64,000 nt of DNA from Haliangium sp050303215 (GTDB taxonomy: Bacteria > Myxococcota_A > Polyangia > Haliangiales > Haliangiaceae): the NCBI RefSeq assembly GCF_050303215.1, contig NZ_JBNLBH010000185.1:1-64000 (forward strand). Reading direction: 5' to 3'. Each line of letters begins with the position of its first letter. Within the stretch, counting starts at the first letter, position 1. The notes under the pieces are model-generated. The model was not told where the DNA came from. It saw only the letters and a list, made by a program, of their open reading frames with translations, and made no database searches. Position numbers and translations under genes: made by a program. Shown piece by piece: positions 1 to 13,368 of the stretch.

Positions 1-1
1 G

Positions 2-745
<744 letters not shown>

Positions 746-844
746 CCTCGCGCAGTTGAGGGCATCCCTGGTCCGGCCCTGACGCTGATCATCTCGGCCG
801 GGTTCGCTCGGCCATCGTGTGGGTCGAGGGAACTCGGTCAAAAA

Positions 845-877
845 GCCCCGGGAGGCCGGGAAGGTTTCGCCCGGGGC
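845..877. promoter_or_regulatory. GC-rich stem-loop in the gap before the tube gene
   Basis: GCCCCGGG at 845-852 pairs perfectly with CCCGGGGC at 870-877 around a 17-base loop. Five A residues precede the stem (840-844) and no T run follows it. On the + strand it is therefore not a classical terminator. Read on the minus strand it would end in a stem plus TTTTT, but no minus-strand gene is nearby. It may attenuate or separate sheath and tube expression. The rest of the 746-1037 gap shows no gene; an AGGAG ribosome-binding site lies just before the tube ATG. Confidence 0.5.
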
Positions 878-1037
878 GGGCGTAACAGGAATGCACCTCG
901 CAAAGGTGTGTGCTTTCATCATCCGATGAGTACGGGAATGCTCGTCACTCCCACGGCCTATCCAGGCACGGACGTCGTGGGGGTGGCGAGGGTTCCTGTG
1001 GTCGCAAGTTCCCAACACCACAGGAGAAACAGACATC

Positions 1038-1943
<906 letters not shown>

Positions 1944-2012
1944 TGTCCGCGACGTAGCGTGCTCGCTCGCCGCGCGACCGGCGCCGGTCGACGAAGTCCG
2001 GCGCCACCCAGG

Positions 2013-2041
2013 GCCCGATCGGTTGTTCCCGGTCGGGCTTT
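2013..2041 (+). terminator. Intrinsic-type terminator after the tube gene
   Basis: GCCCGATCGG (2013-2022) pairs with CCGGTCGGGC (2029-2038), ten pairs with one G-T wobble and a six-base loop, followed by TTT. It sits about 70 bases after the tube stop and before a -10-like box at 2089, so it probably ends the sheath-tube transcript. Confidence 0.7.
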
Positions 2042-2088
2042 CGCGTTTCGGCCTTCTCTCGCGCTTCTCTCAGCGCCCAGAATTTCGG

Positions 2089-2094
2089 TAGTAT
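2089..2094 (+). promoter_or_regulatory. -10-like box TAGTAT upstream of the tail-chaperone genes
   Basis: TAGTAT in a locally AT-richer patch lies 67 bases before the ATG at 2162 and just downstream of the terminator at 2013-2041. No good -35 is visible at 17-18 bases. It would restart transcription for the chaperone, second-sheath and second-tube genes. The call is weak by itself, but its position between terminator and gene supports it. Confidence 0.4.
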
Positions 2095-2161
2095 GCAGAC
2101 GGCCCGTGGCCACGGCGTGCGGGTCGTCTTGTTCTCGTCTGCGACTTTGGATGGAGCGATA

Positions 2162-2578
2162 ATGGCTTTCAAGACCGAGTTCCACTTCCGGCTCCCGCGT
2201 GGATTCGTGGATCCGGACACCGGCAAGGTCCACCGCGACGGCACGATGCGGCTCGCGACCGCCAAGGATGAGATCGGCCCGCTGCAGGACTATCGGGTGC
2301 AGGCCAACCGGGCCTACCTGGTCATCGTGCTGCTGTCGCGCGTGATCACCCGGCTGGGGGACATGGAATCGATCAGCGTGAACACGATCGAGAACCTGTT
2401 CTCGACCGATCTTGCCTACCTGCAGGAGTTCTACCGCAAGATCAACGAGGAGGGCGCGCCCCACCTGCACGTGAGCTGCCCGGCCTGCAACCACGAGTTC
2501 GACGTCGACCTGGTCACCGGCAACATTCTCGGCGGTGACGGCGAGGAGGGAGGTGCAGGCCCGTCAGGCCCGGGGTGA
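2162..2578 (+). CDS. Phage tail assembly / chaperone-like protein (gp41-like)
   Basis: A 138-residue protein resembling the small Mu gp41-type tail assembly proteins that sit between tube and tape-measure genes. The N-terminal half reads as a beta domain (FHFRLPRGFVDPDTGKVHRDGTMRLAT split by turns), followed by a helical segment with the ENLFSTDLAYLQEFY pattern. A CPAC pair near residue 110 may be half of a zinc site. The ATG at 2162 is preferred over an upstream start at 2093 because GGATGGAG precedes it at good spacing and conserved-looking sequence begins there. Its stop overlaps the next start (GTGA at 2575-2578), the layout of a paired assembly chaperone like phage G/GT. Role is inferred from position and size. 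Confidence 0.7.
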   Translation: MAFKTEFHFRLPRGFVDPDTGKVHRDGTMRLATAKDEIGPLQDYRVQANRAYLVIVLLSRVITRLGDMESISVNTIENLFSTDLAYLQEFYRKINEEGAPHLHVSCPACNHEFDVDLVTGNILGGDGEEGGAGPSGPG

Positions 2579-2757
2579 AGCGGTGGACGGTCGCCACGTA
2601 CCCCCGGGAGCAGCTCTACCAGGAGATGGCCTACATCGCATATCACTTCCACTGGTCGCTCGACGACATCCTCGACATGGAGCACGAAGAGCGGCACATT
2701 TGGCTGCGCGAAATCGCGCGGATCAACCGCGAGATCAATCGGGCACGCAAGGGATGA
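2575..2757 (+). CDS. DUF6760-like small CIS protein
   Basis: A 60-residue protein, nearly all helix, with the pattern YPREQLYQEMAYIAYHFHW, then LDDILDMEHEERHIWLREI. I recognise this as the small DUF6760-type proteins that follow gp41-like genes in CIS loci. It starts with GTG inside the stop of the preceding gene (GTGA overlap) and ends with an ATGA overlap onto the next small ORF, so the three are translationally coupled. By analogy with the second product of phage chaperone pairs it may help load or protect the long tape-measure protein. The family name is from memory and the function is inference. Confidence 0.7.
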   Translation: MKRWTVATYPREQLYQEMAYIAYHFHWSLDDILDMEHEERHIWLREIARINREINRARKG

Positions 2758-2927
2758 GTGGGGGAGACATGCTAGGCGCGCACGAGCTGCCGGTGAGCCC
2801 TGTCCCGGGCGCTGCCGTCCACCTGTCCGTTCCCGAAGCGTCGACCAGAGCGTCGACCAGAGCGTCGATCGAAGCGTCGACCAGAGCGCCGACCGACTCG
2901 TCTGCGGTCGTGAGCTCGACGCTCTAG
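2754..2927 (+). CDS. Small Thr/Ser/Arg-rich ORF, unrecognised
   Basis: A 57-codon ORF whose ATG overlaps the stop of the DUF6760-like gene (ATGA) and which ends 24 bases before the second sheath. It has no recognisable domain. The second half is a short degenerate repeat of the form STRAS/STRAS/IEAS/STRAP. The overlap with the upstream gene and the clear gap before the next start argue that it is translated; the low complexity argues against a conserved function. It could be a dispensable leader or spacer peptide for the sheath gene. Confidence 0.35.
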   Translation: MSGGDMLGAHELPVSPVPGAAVHLSVPEASTRASTRASIEASTRAPTDSSAVVSSTL

Positions 2928-2951
2928 ACCATCGCCACCCGAGAGCTTGCC

Positions 2952-4706
<1,755 letters not shown>

Positions 4707-4728
4707 TCCGGGGCGATTCGGAGGAGCC

Positions 4729-5190
4729 ATGACAGCGAGCAGCCAGCGCAGAGATCCCTTTCCCGTATTCTGCTTCAAGGTCGTGCTCTCGGGGGTCGAG
4801 TCCGAGGCGGCCGCGTTCTTCAGGAGCGTGAGCGGGCTGAAGTCGGAGACCGAGGTCACCGACTTCCAAGAGGGCGGGCAGAATGAGTTCACCCACCGGC
4901 TGGTCGGCTCGACCAAGTGGGGCAACATCGTGCTCAAGCGCGGCTTCTCCAAGAGCGACGCGCTCATCGAGTGGCGCAAGAGCTGGGTCGAAGCCGGGGG
5001 TCAGAAGAAGCGCATCAACGGCAAGATCATCCAGCTCGACACCCAGCTCAAGCCCATGTACGAGTGGGAGTTTCAGGAGGGCTGGCCGTGCAAGTGGGAG
5101 ATCGCCGAGTTCGATGCCAGCAAGAGCGAGCTCGCCATCGAGACCCTCGAGATCGCTCACCACGGGCTGAAGTTCACCAAGAAGTGGTAA
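4729..5190 (+). CDS. CIS tail tube protein, single domain (gp19-like)
   Basis: A 153-residue tube protein of the T4-like gp19 family. Typical features are the opening RDPFPVFCFKVVLSG, the SVSGLKSETEV strand, EGGQNEFTHRLVGSTKWGN, the W-RKSW helix at about residue 85 and a final beta hairpin ending GLKFTKKW. ATG 4729 is chosen because GGAGG lies five to nine bases before it; the in-frame ATG-like start at 4696 overlaps the sheath end and has no ribosome site. In characterised eCIS particles two or three tube paralogues occupy different layers, one contacting the baseplate. This single-domain form with the double-length tube at 1038 fits such a division, though which is the main tube cannot be told here. 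Confidence 0.92.
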   Translation: MTASSQRRDPFPVFCFKVVLSGVESEAAAFFRSVSGLKSETEVTDFQEGGQNEFTHRLVGSTKWGNIVLKRGFSKSDALIEWRKSWVEAGGQKKRINGKIIQLDTQLKPMYEWEFQEGWPCKWEIAEFDASKSELAIETLEIAHHGLKFTKKW

Positions 5191-5215
5191 CCTGAAGGAC
5201 TCTCACGGACGCATC

Positions 5216-8200
5216 ATGGCTGGCGAACGAACAGGTGGATCTGTCGGCAACGCGATGTCCGGGTCGCGCGCGCTCGATGCGGTGATGGCGTCGCCCACCG
5301 GATTCCGGCCGCGCGCCGGCCACATGGCCCTCAGCCGCAGCAGTCGGCACATCGAGCGGGTCGCGCCCGAAGGCGCCGCGAACCGCTGGGGCTCGCTGTC
5401 GATGCTGTCCTTCTCCGACCGGGTCGCGCGGCCGTACGTCGCCCGCGCCCAGCGCCCCCTCGTGCGCATGTTCGGGGCGGCCGACGGAGGCGACGACGGC
5501 GCCGGCGGTGTCCATGACCGCGCCGTCGAGCCCACCTCGTGGGTGTTCCCGCGGCCCTGGTACCAGGACGAACTGGGCTGGATCGCGGCCGCTCGCACGG
5601 CCGCGTCGGCGAGTTCGCCAAGCCGCGTCGGCTCGGCGCCGGCCCGGGGCGCACGCGCATCCGGCAGCGGGGCGGACGCCTCGCGTCGCGAACTACCTGT
5701 AGACTTGCCGCTGGATCTCATCGCGCCCTCGTTCGCCGCACCGGCTCGGGCTGTGCGCGTCGTCGCCGTCCCCGGCGCCCGATCCCAGGGCCGACCCGCC
5801 GAGGTCGTTCGGGGTCGCCTCGACGCCCCCGCTGGGCATGCGCTGCGGGCGTGGAGCCCGTTGGTGTCGTTCCAGGCCGCCCAGGCCGCGGAGTTCATGG
5901 GCAGCCTCGTGGCCGCCCCCGACGACAGCGGCGCGGCCGCGCCGGCAGGGCAGGGCGCGTCGGCGGTGCTGTCGCCGACCCCGACGCTCTCGTTCGTCGC
6001 CCCCCGGGTGAGCCCCGCGGAGCTGGCCGCGACCACCGCTCGGGCCGATGTCCGGACGCCCGCGCGTCGCTCGGCCCCTGCTGCGCCTGCCACGGCCCCT
6101 GCGACCGCCCGCGCGGCGACCGCGGCAGCCTCGCCGGCGTCCCCTGCCTCTCGGGACGAGAGGCCTGCGCCAGCCATGTCCGAGGCGCTGCGCAACCGCC
6201 TCAACGAGGCCATCCGCCGCGCCGAGAGCCGCCGTCGAAGCACCCCGCAGCGGGGGCAGGGCCAGGCGGGCCAGATCACCGCGCAGAGTGCTCAGGGCGC
6301 CCCCGCCCCCGCGGCGCCGGAGCGCGCATCGAGCTCGGCCGGGGCCTCGACCCCGGCGTCTGCGCAGCCGGCGTCGATCGGCGCTGAGGTCACGCCGTCC
6401 GAGCGGGCCGACACCGGCCGTGCGATCGCGCGGGCGTCGTCCTCGGAGCGCGCCGCCGAGCTGCTCGCGCGTGCGGCGCTGTCGGGACGCGGCCAGGCCG
6501 AGCCGGTCGCGGGTCCGCGAATCGCTCTCCCAGCCGGGCTCGGAGGCTTGGTCGCCGGAATCCGCGCTGCCGACGTGGTCTCCCGGCCGGTCGCAGCCCC
6601 GCTCTCCGCCCGGTTCCGTCCCGGCGTTCCCGTGGCGGCAGCCGCCCCCTTGGCTGGCGCAGCCGAGCGTGCGCTCCCGGTCGCTGCATCTGCAGCCGAG
6701 ATCGGCGCAGCCGAGTCCGCACTGCCGGTGGTCGCGTCCGGCGCGCCGCCCTCGCGTTTCGCCTCTACCTACCGCTCGGTGACGGCCGTCCGCCCCAACA
6801 GCCTGGCTCACATCGCTTGGGCCGACCGCTGGCTGGCGCGCTTCGCCGGCAGCTCCGAGCACAGTCTGCGCGCGCTGAGCTCGACCACGGTCGACCTCCC
6901 TGCGACGCCCGGACGCGCGGTCGTCGGAGATTCCAGCGAGCTGGCGGTGTTCCTCGAATACTTGCGCCCAGCGAGCGTCGGGCCCCGTCCAGGGGTGGCT
7001 TCGGACAGTCGTCCGGCAGTTTCTCGGACGAAACAGACCGGCCCCGCGGAGACGCAGCCCCGCGCGCGCCCGGCTCAGCCGGCGCCGACCCCGGCGGACC
7101 TGCGATCCGCGCCCCGCATCGGCGACGACGAGTCGGTGCCTGACGAAGTCTTCGCGGCCATCGCGGCGGCGGCCGTGCGTCGGCCGCCCCGACCCGGTGC
7201 GCGCGCTGAAGCGACCCCGCCCAGCCCCGGGTCGAGCGCCGCCGTGAGCGGTTCCGAAGCCGCGCCCGTCAGCGCTCCTGAGAGGGCGACCTTCGTCGCC
7301 CCGGACGCGGCGTCCGCAACGAGCGCACCCGTGTCCGTCGCGGATCGTCTGCTCGCGAGCAGTCCGAGCCTGCCCGGACCGGGCATGCGCGCGGCCTTGG
7401 CCGCATCACCGCTGGCACCAGCGCTGGCGGCGCTGCTGCCGCTGCCGGCCAGCGCCAGCTTCGATGTCCGAGCGATGCACAGCGTGCGTCTGGCCCAGGC
7501 CTACCTCGCCGGGATCATCGAGCCGGCGGCCCGCCCGAGCGGCGGGGTTGGTGCAGTGTCGTCGTTCACACCGGCCGATGTTGCCCGTGAGGGCGTCGGC
7601 CCTGGCATGCCCCTTCTGCTGCCGCCGCTCGACCCTGCGCGCGCCGTCTTCACGGCCCCGGACCGGGGCGCTGTTGCCCGGCCGGGCGCGTCCCCCGCTG
7701 CGACGGTGCGGGCGCGTGACTCCATCGGTACCGAGCGCGCTCCCGCCCCAGCCGCGAGGGTGACGTCTTCGTCTCTGCCGTCTTCGTCTCTGCCAGCTTC
7801 ATCTCTGCCAGCTTCATCTCTTGCCGATGCGGAGACGCTCGCGGCCGCGCGAGCGAGCGCCTCGCGTGTGCGCGCCGCGGTACCTGTGCGCGCCGCGGTA
7901 GATGCAGCGCTGCCGAGCGCCACGCCGGCAAGCTCGGTCGTCGGACACTCGGTCGGCGATACCTTCGGCCCCGGCCAGGCCGCGATTCGGGCCGAGTCGT
8001 GGTCGGTGGCCCGCGAGCGCAGCTCCGCCGACCTGGCCTTCGACTTCGTCTCTCCCGAACTGCTCTTGGCCGCCCAAGCCTTTGGCTTCGGGCCGGCCCA
8101 GGCCGCCCAAGCCGCGCGCCTGGCGGTATCGGGTGCGTCGGGGCTGAGCGCATTGGCCGCGGCCGTGGATCTGCGCTTCGTCGCCTCCGTGGTCGAGGGT

Positions 8201-9934
8201 GGCCGTGGCGCCGGCGCCGGCCCGGGAGCTCGGGCTGCGGCGGCGGCAGGCCCCGCCGACACCCAGACCACGGTGAGCAGTGTCGCCGCGGGCGAGGACG
8301 TGGCCACGGCCGGGTCGGTTGCGGCGCCGTCCGCCGCCCCAAATGTGCCGGGCGGCGCACCGGCAGCGGTGGCATCAGGGCTCGCAGGGATGGCTCCGGC
8401 CGAGGCCGAGAGCGAAGCTGCGGCGCTGGGTCGGGGCAGTTCTTTCGGGGTACCGCTGCGGGCCCCGCGCGGGGCTTTCCTGTGGCCCCAGGCGAGCGTG
8501 GCGGCCATGAACCTGCCGCCGATCGCGAGCGATGGTGCCGGGGCCATGTCGCTGGCCGCGCTCGAGCTGCTGGCGGCCGGCGCGGTTGCCGACATGGGCA
8601 TCTTCGTCGCCCCCGCGTCCGAGGCGAGCGTCGGCGGCGGCGCGGCGCGTCCGCGAGCGGTGTCTGGTCGCGCGTCCACCGGGGGCGCGGTGTCAGCGTC
8701 GGTGTCAACGACTGCGTCCGCGTCTGCACCGATGATGGCGGCCACCACCGGAAGCAGTGTCTCCGGACACCCTCGGCCCGTGAGGGCCTCCGCGACGCCC
8801 CTGGCGCCCGACGCCATCCGCCCGCTACTCCCGGGTGACAGCATGATGGCCCAGGGGGCGCCGGCGGCCACCTACGTCACCCCCGTGCTCGATTTCGACC
8901 GATCGGTCGAGGTGGAAACGGCTGGGCCGGGCGTGGTCGCGCCCACGGGCGTCGGCGCGTCTGCGACCGCAGGCGTCGCTGGCTCCGGGTCGGCTGTGGC
9001 CGATGTCGGCAGCGTCGCGACGACTGACGCCGGTGGCCACGAGCTCACCACCGCGCCCGAGGTCGAAGCCGCCAGCATGGCCCGCGCCGGGCAGCTCCCG
9101 CCCGAGTTCGAAGCTATCTACGTGACCCTGGCGCGGTCTCCGGCTGGGCGTTCGATGTCGCCGGCCGTGCGCGCGGCCCGGGCCCTGGCCCTGGCCGGGG
9201 CGGCCAGCCGCGGGCGCGCAGGGGCGCACGGGCAGCGCGGCCCGTCCCCGGCGCAGGTGCGCGCTGCGGCGGCCTGGGCGGTCATGCCCATGGTGTTGTC
9301 CGGCGGCGAGTTGGAGCCGACCACCGGCGCGCAGGCGATCGGCGGCCGCGGCGCTGCCTCGCCGCGCAGGTCTGAGCGCTCCGAGCTGGAGGTCCTGGCG
9401 ACCCGTGCCGGCAGCTCCTTGCAGTCGTTGATCGCTCCCGGCGGGACCGACGCGCCTGCGCCTGCGCCGGCCCGCAGCTCGACTTCGTCCAGCGGGTATC
9501 GGGCCCCGACCGCGGCCCCGCCGCTGGTGCAGACCGGGTCCACGACCAGCGCCGCGACCAGCGCCCGCGCCAACCAGGCGGTGGTCCAGCAGATGCTCCG
9601 CAGCGCCCGCCAGCAGCGGGCCTCCGGCAGCAGTGACATCCCGGCCTGGTTCGAGCAGGCCGCGCGGCGGATGTTCGAGGACAACTCCGGGGACGGCATC
9701 TCGCTGGCGGAGATGACTCTGGTGACCGCGGCTCCCGCCCGCCTGGTGGCGGCCTCTCCCAAGTCGGCTTCCTCCGGCACCCCCTCGGCGCGTTCGCCCG
9801 AGGCCACCGGCGGCAGCGAAAGCCACGACGCCGAGCCGACTGCCAACGTCGAGCAACTGGCGCGCGAAGTCTACGCCGAGATCTGTCGGCTCATCGATGT
9901 CGCACGTGAACGCAACGGGGATATCTGGCGATGA
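5216..9934 (+). CDS. Very long Ala/Ser/Pro-rich protein in the tape-measure position
   Basis: A 1572-residue protein dominated by Ala, Ser, Pro, Gly and Arg, without convincing membrane spans. More ordered stretches are the first 130 residues (including WYQDELGWIAAAR) and the last 110 (IPAWFEQAARRMFE, ISLAEMTLVTAAP, LAREVYAEICRLIDVARER). A 15-base repeat at 7766-7825 gives SSLPS/SSLPA/SSLPA/SSLAD. It lies between tube and hub genes, where phages carry the tape-measure gene, and its stop overlaps the next start (ATGA). Tape-measure role is therefore the first choice. The Pro-rich disordered composition is unlike helical phage tape measures, so a scaffold or carried cargo is a real alternative. 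Many antisense ORFs overlap it; they are GC-codon shadows. Confidence 0.6.
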   Translation: MAGERTGGSVGNAMSGSRALDAVMASPTGFRPRAGHMALSRSSRHIERVAPEGAANRWGSLSMLSFSDRVARPYVARAQRPLVRMFGAADGGDDGAGGVHDRAVEPTSWVFPRPWYQDELGWIAAARTAASASSPSRVGSAPARGARASGSGADASRRELPVDLPLDLIAPSFAAPARAVRVVAVPGARSQGRPAEVVRGRLDAPAGHALRAWSPLVSFQAAQAAEFMGSLVAAPDDSGAAAPAGQGASAVLSPTPTLSFVAPRVSPAELAATTARADVRTPARRSAPAAPATAPATARAATAAASPASPASRDERPAPAMSEALRNRLNEAIRRAESRRRSTPQRGQGQAGQITAQSAQGAPAPAAPERASSSAGASTPASAQPASIGAEVTPSERADTGRAIARASSSERAAELLARAALSGRGQAEPVAGPRIALPAGLGGLVAGIRAADVVSRPVAAPLSARFRPGVPVAAAAPLAGAAERALPVAASAAEIGAAESALPVVASGAPPSRFASTYRSVTAVRPNSLAHIAWADRWLARFAGSSEHSLRALSSTTVDLPATPGRAVVGDSSELAVFLEYLRPASVGPRPGVASDSRPAVSRTKQTGPAETQPRARPAQPAPTPADLRSAPRIGDDESVPDEVFAAIAAAAVRRPPRPGARAEATPPSPGSSAAVSGSEAAPVSAPERATFVAPDAASATSAPVSVADRLLASSPSLPGPGMRAALAASPLAPALAALLPLPASASFDVRAMHSVRLAQAYLAGIIEPAARPSGGVGAVSSFTPADVAREGVGPGMPLLLPPLDPARAVFTAPDRGAVARPGASPAATVRARDSIGTERAPAPAARVTSSSLPSSSLPASSLPASSLADAETLAAARASASRVRAAVPVRAAVDAALPSATPASSVVGHSVGDTFGPGQAAIRAESWSVARERSSADLAFDFVSPELLLAAQAFGFGPAQAAQAARLAVSGASGLSALAAAVDLRFVASVVEGGRGAGAGPGARAAAAAGPADTQTTVSSVAAGEDVATAGSVAAPSAAPNVPGGAPAAVASGLAGMAPAEAESEAAALGRGSSFGVPLRAPRGAFLWPQASVAAMNLPPIASDGAGAMSLAALELLAAGAVADMGIFVAPASEASVGGGAARPRAVSGRASTGGAVSASVSTTASASAPMMAATTGSSVSGHPRPVRASATPLAPDAIRPLLPGDSMMAQGAPAATYVTPVLDFDRSVEVETAGPGVVAPTGVGASATAGVAGSGSAVADVGSVATTDAGGHELTTAPEVEAASMARAGQLPPEFEAIYVTLARSPAGRSMSPAVRAARALALAGAASRGRAGAHGQRGPSPAQVRAAAAWAVMPMVLSGGELEPTTGAQAIGGRGAASPRRSERSELEVLATRAGSSLQSLIAPGGTDAPAPAPARSSTSSSGYRAPTAAPPLVQTGSTTSAATSARANQAVVQQMLRSARQQRASGSSDIPAWFEQAARRMFEDNSGDGISLAEMTLVTAAPARLVAASPKSASSGTPSARSPEATGGSESHDAEPTANVEQLAREVYAEICRLIDVARERNGDIWR
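7766..7825 (+). repeat. 15-bp tandem repeat, four copies, inside the tape-measure candidate
   Basis: Four consecutive 15-base units, the first two beginning TCTTCGTCTCTGCC and the last two GCTTCATCTCT, encode S-S-L-P/A-S/A pentapeptides in frame. Copies 1 and 2 differ by one base, as do the first parts of copies 3 and 4, so the tract probably expanded recently by slippage without breaking the frame. Confidence 0.85.
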
Positions 9935-10398
9935 GTGAACCCAAGCCCAAATTGACGATTGTCAGCATCGACAGCCCGGCTCTCAAAGTCGAGGCGCAGT
10001 TCAACCCCAAGGAGATCAGCGTCGACAAGAGCGTGCCTTGGAACAAGCACAAGAACCCCAAGGGTGACATCCCCATGCTCGAGTTCACGAATGCGGAGAA
10101 CCGCAACATGACCTTCGAGCTGTTTTTCGACACCTTCGAGCAGGGCACGCCGGTGTGGGCCAAGATCGAGCCTCTGCACAAGATGACGCTCATCCGACCG
10201 GTGTCGACCGAGTCGGAGAAACACCCGCCCCGGGTAATGGTGTCGTGGGGCGGTTTCCAGCCCTTCAAGGGGGTCATCGAGTCCCTTGGCGTCAAGTACA
10301 CCATGTTCAAGCCGGACGGCACGCCGGTGCGCGCGACCTGCAGCGTCAAGATCAAGGAAGTCGACGAAGTCCAGGCCCCGGGCGGCGAAGGCGCCTAG
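9931..10398 (+). CDS. CIS tube-cap protein, Afp7-like N-terminal domain without LysM
   Basis: A 155-residue protein matching the N-terminal domain of Afp7/Pvc7-type CIS tube proteins, which join the tube to the hub of the baseplate. Diagnostic stretches are the VEAQFNPKEISVDKSVPW opening, FTNAENRNMTFELFFDTFE and the end VRATCSVKIKEV. Characterised homologues continue with a C-terminal LysM domain; here the protein stops after the tube-like domain with a short Gly/Ala tail, so LysM is absent. It starts inside the stop of the long upstream protein (ATGA) and is followed 48 bases later by the hub gene, which has its own GGAGG site. Confidence in the domain is high; the missing LysM may alter how the tip is held. 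Confidence 0.88.
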   Translation: MSEPKPKLTIVSIDSPALKVEAQFNPKEISVDKSVPWNKHKNPKGDIPMLEFTNAENRNMTFELFFDTFEQGTPVWAKIEPLHKMTLIRPVSTESEKHPPRVMVSWGGFQPFKGVIESLGVKYTMFKPDGTPVRATCSVKIKEVDEVQAPGGEGA

Positions 10399-10446
10399 GG
10401 CGCTCGCGCCGCCAGGGAGCGAATCGCTTCGAGCGGAGGATAGATC

Positions 10447-12269
<1,823 letters not shown>

Positions 12270-12334
12270 CAGGCCGCCGAAAGACTCATGACAGAGTTCT
12301 TCAACAGCCTGCCAGCCCCCGCCGAGGTGACGGC

Positions 12335-13018
12335 ATGACGCGATTCGAGCTCGACAGGATCCCACACCACGCCCAGCGCTCCGACAAGCTGCGCGGGGTG
12401 TACCTGGCCATCGTCACCGCCAACACCAAGGACGGTGGGGACAGCGCCTACCAGATCAAGGTGAAGTTCCCGTGGCTGCCGGGCAGCGACAAGGACGAGT
12501 CGTACTGGGCCCGCATCGCGGTGCCCATGGCCGGCCCCGAGCGCGGCAGCTACTTCCTGCCGGAGGTGGACGATCAGGTCCTGGTGGTGTTCGAGCACGG
12601 CGAGGTCCGGCGTCCGATCATGATCGGGGCGCTGTGGAGCGAGAAGCAGAAGCCGCCCGAGACCAACGCCGACGGCAAGAACAATTTTCGCATCATCAAG
12701 TCCCGCACCGGTCATCGGCTGGTCTTCGACGACACCGACGGCGCCGAGCGGGTCATCCTGTGCGACTCCACCAAGAAGAACAAGATCCTGCTCGACTCGG
12801 CCAACAAGACCGTCACCATCGAGAGCGCCGACGGCGACATCGAGATCAAGGCCAAGGCCGGGGCGCGCCTGCACGGCCAGAACGTCAACATCACCACCAC
12901 TGACGCGATCAAGGGCAAGGGCGGCATCAAGCTGGTGATCTCCACCAAGGCCGCGATCAACGTCAAGGCCGACGGCGAGCTCAAGCTGCAGTCGGCGATG
13001 ACCAAGCTCAACGGCTGA
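12335..13018 (+). CDS. Spike protein 2, paralogous gpV / gp5-type protein
   Basis: A 227-residue paralogue of the preceding spike. The OB-fold parts are nearly superimposable: YQIKVKFPWLPGSDKDESYW, PMAGPERGSYFLPEVDDQV and FRIIKSRTGHRLVFDD. The C-terminal beta-helix differs, with repeated short strands such as TVTIESADGDIEIKAKAGA and AINVKADGELKLQ. The 65-base gap to the first spike has no promoter-like sequence, so both are probably co-transcribed. Two spikes could form alternative or mixed trimers, or carry different cargo at the tip; the divergent C-termini support different tips. This is the last gene of the first + block; a hairpin and a new promoter follow. Confidence 0.9.
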   Translation: MTRFELDRIPHHAQRSDKLRGVYLAIVTANTKDGGDSAYQIKVKFPWLPGSDKDESYWARIAVPMAGPERGSYFLPEVDDQVLVVFEHGEVRRPIMIGALWSEKQKPPETNADGKNNFRIIKSRTGHRLVFDDTDGAERVILCDSTKKNKILLDSANKTVTIESADGDIEIKAKAGARLHGQNVNITTTDAIKGKGGIKLVISTKAAINVKADGELKLQSAMTKLNG

Positions 13019-13059
13019 TCTGACGCCTATCGCGGGAGGGGCGCGGCCACGATCGGCGC

Positions 13060-13084
13060 CAGGTCCGACGCGCCGGCGGACCTG
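13060..13084 (+). terminator. Stem-loop after the spike genes, possible terminator
   Basis: CAGGTCCG (13060-13067) and CGGACCTG (13077-13084) form a perfect eight-pair stem with a nine-base loop, 42 bases after the spike-2 stop. No T run follows, so it may act as a weak or factor-assisted terminator. The rest of the 13019-13292 gap holds only a 37-codon ORF at 13205-13318 with a strong GGGGGAGGGG site; its end overlaps the promoter described next and it is not called as a gene. Confidence 0.4.
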
Positions 13085-13292
13085 TGGTCGTCACCAGGGA
13101 CCGACGCGCGCGCATCGTCCGTCGCCCGGTTCCGGTCGCAGCGGCTGGGACCGCCCGGTGGAGGCCGGGTGCTCGGACCCGCGATGTCGGACGGGGGAGG
13201 GGATATGAACCGCGACGCGTTGCGTCAAGGCGGCGTTGCGGCACCAGACCTGACGGACCGTGACGGCGGCCGACGAAAGCCGGATCAATTCA

Positions 13293-13321
13293 TTGACGTC
13301 GGCGGAGCGTCTTCTTAGACT
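13293..13321 (+). promoter_or_regulatory. Sigma-70-type promoter for the baseplate block
   Basis: TTGACG (13293-13298) and TAGACT (13316-13321) are separated by 17 bases, close to the sigma-70 consensus, and lie 47 bases before the zinc-ribbon gene. Standing after the stem-loop at 13060-13084, it marks the start of a second CIS transcription unit that includes gp25, the large baseplate gene and the tail-protein-I gene. Confidence 0.75.
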
Positions 13322-13368
13322 AACCGCACCCGCTCCGGTCACACTCGAAGCGAAAGGAATTCGGGCAC

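Noticed and set aside
13205..13318. 37-codon ORF with a very strong ribosome site
   Set aside because: Stop lies in the -10 of the baseplate promoter and no conserved feature is seen. Kept only as a note in the gap description.
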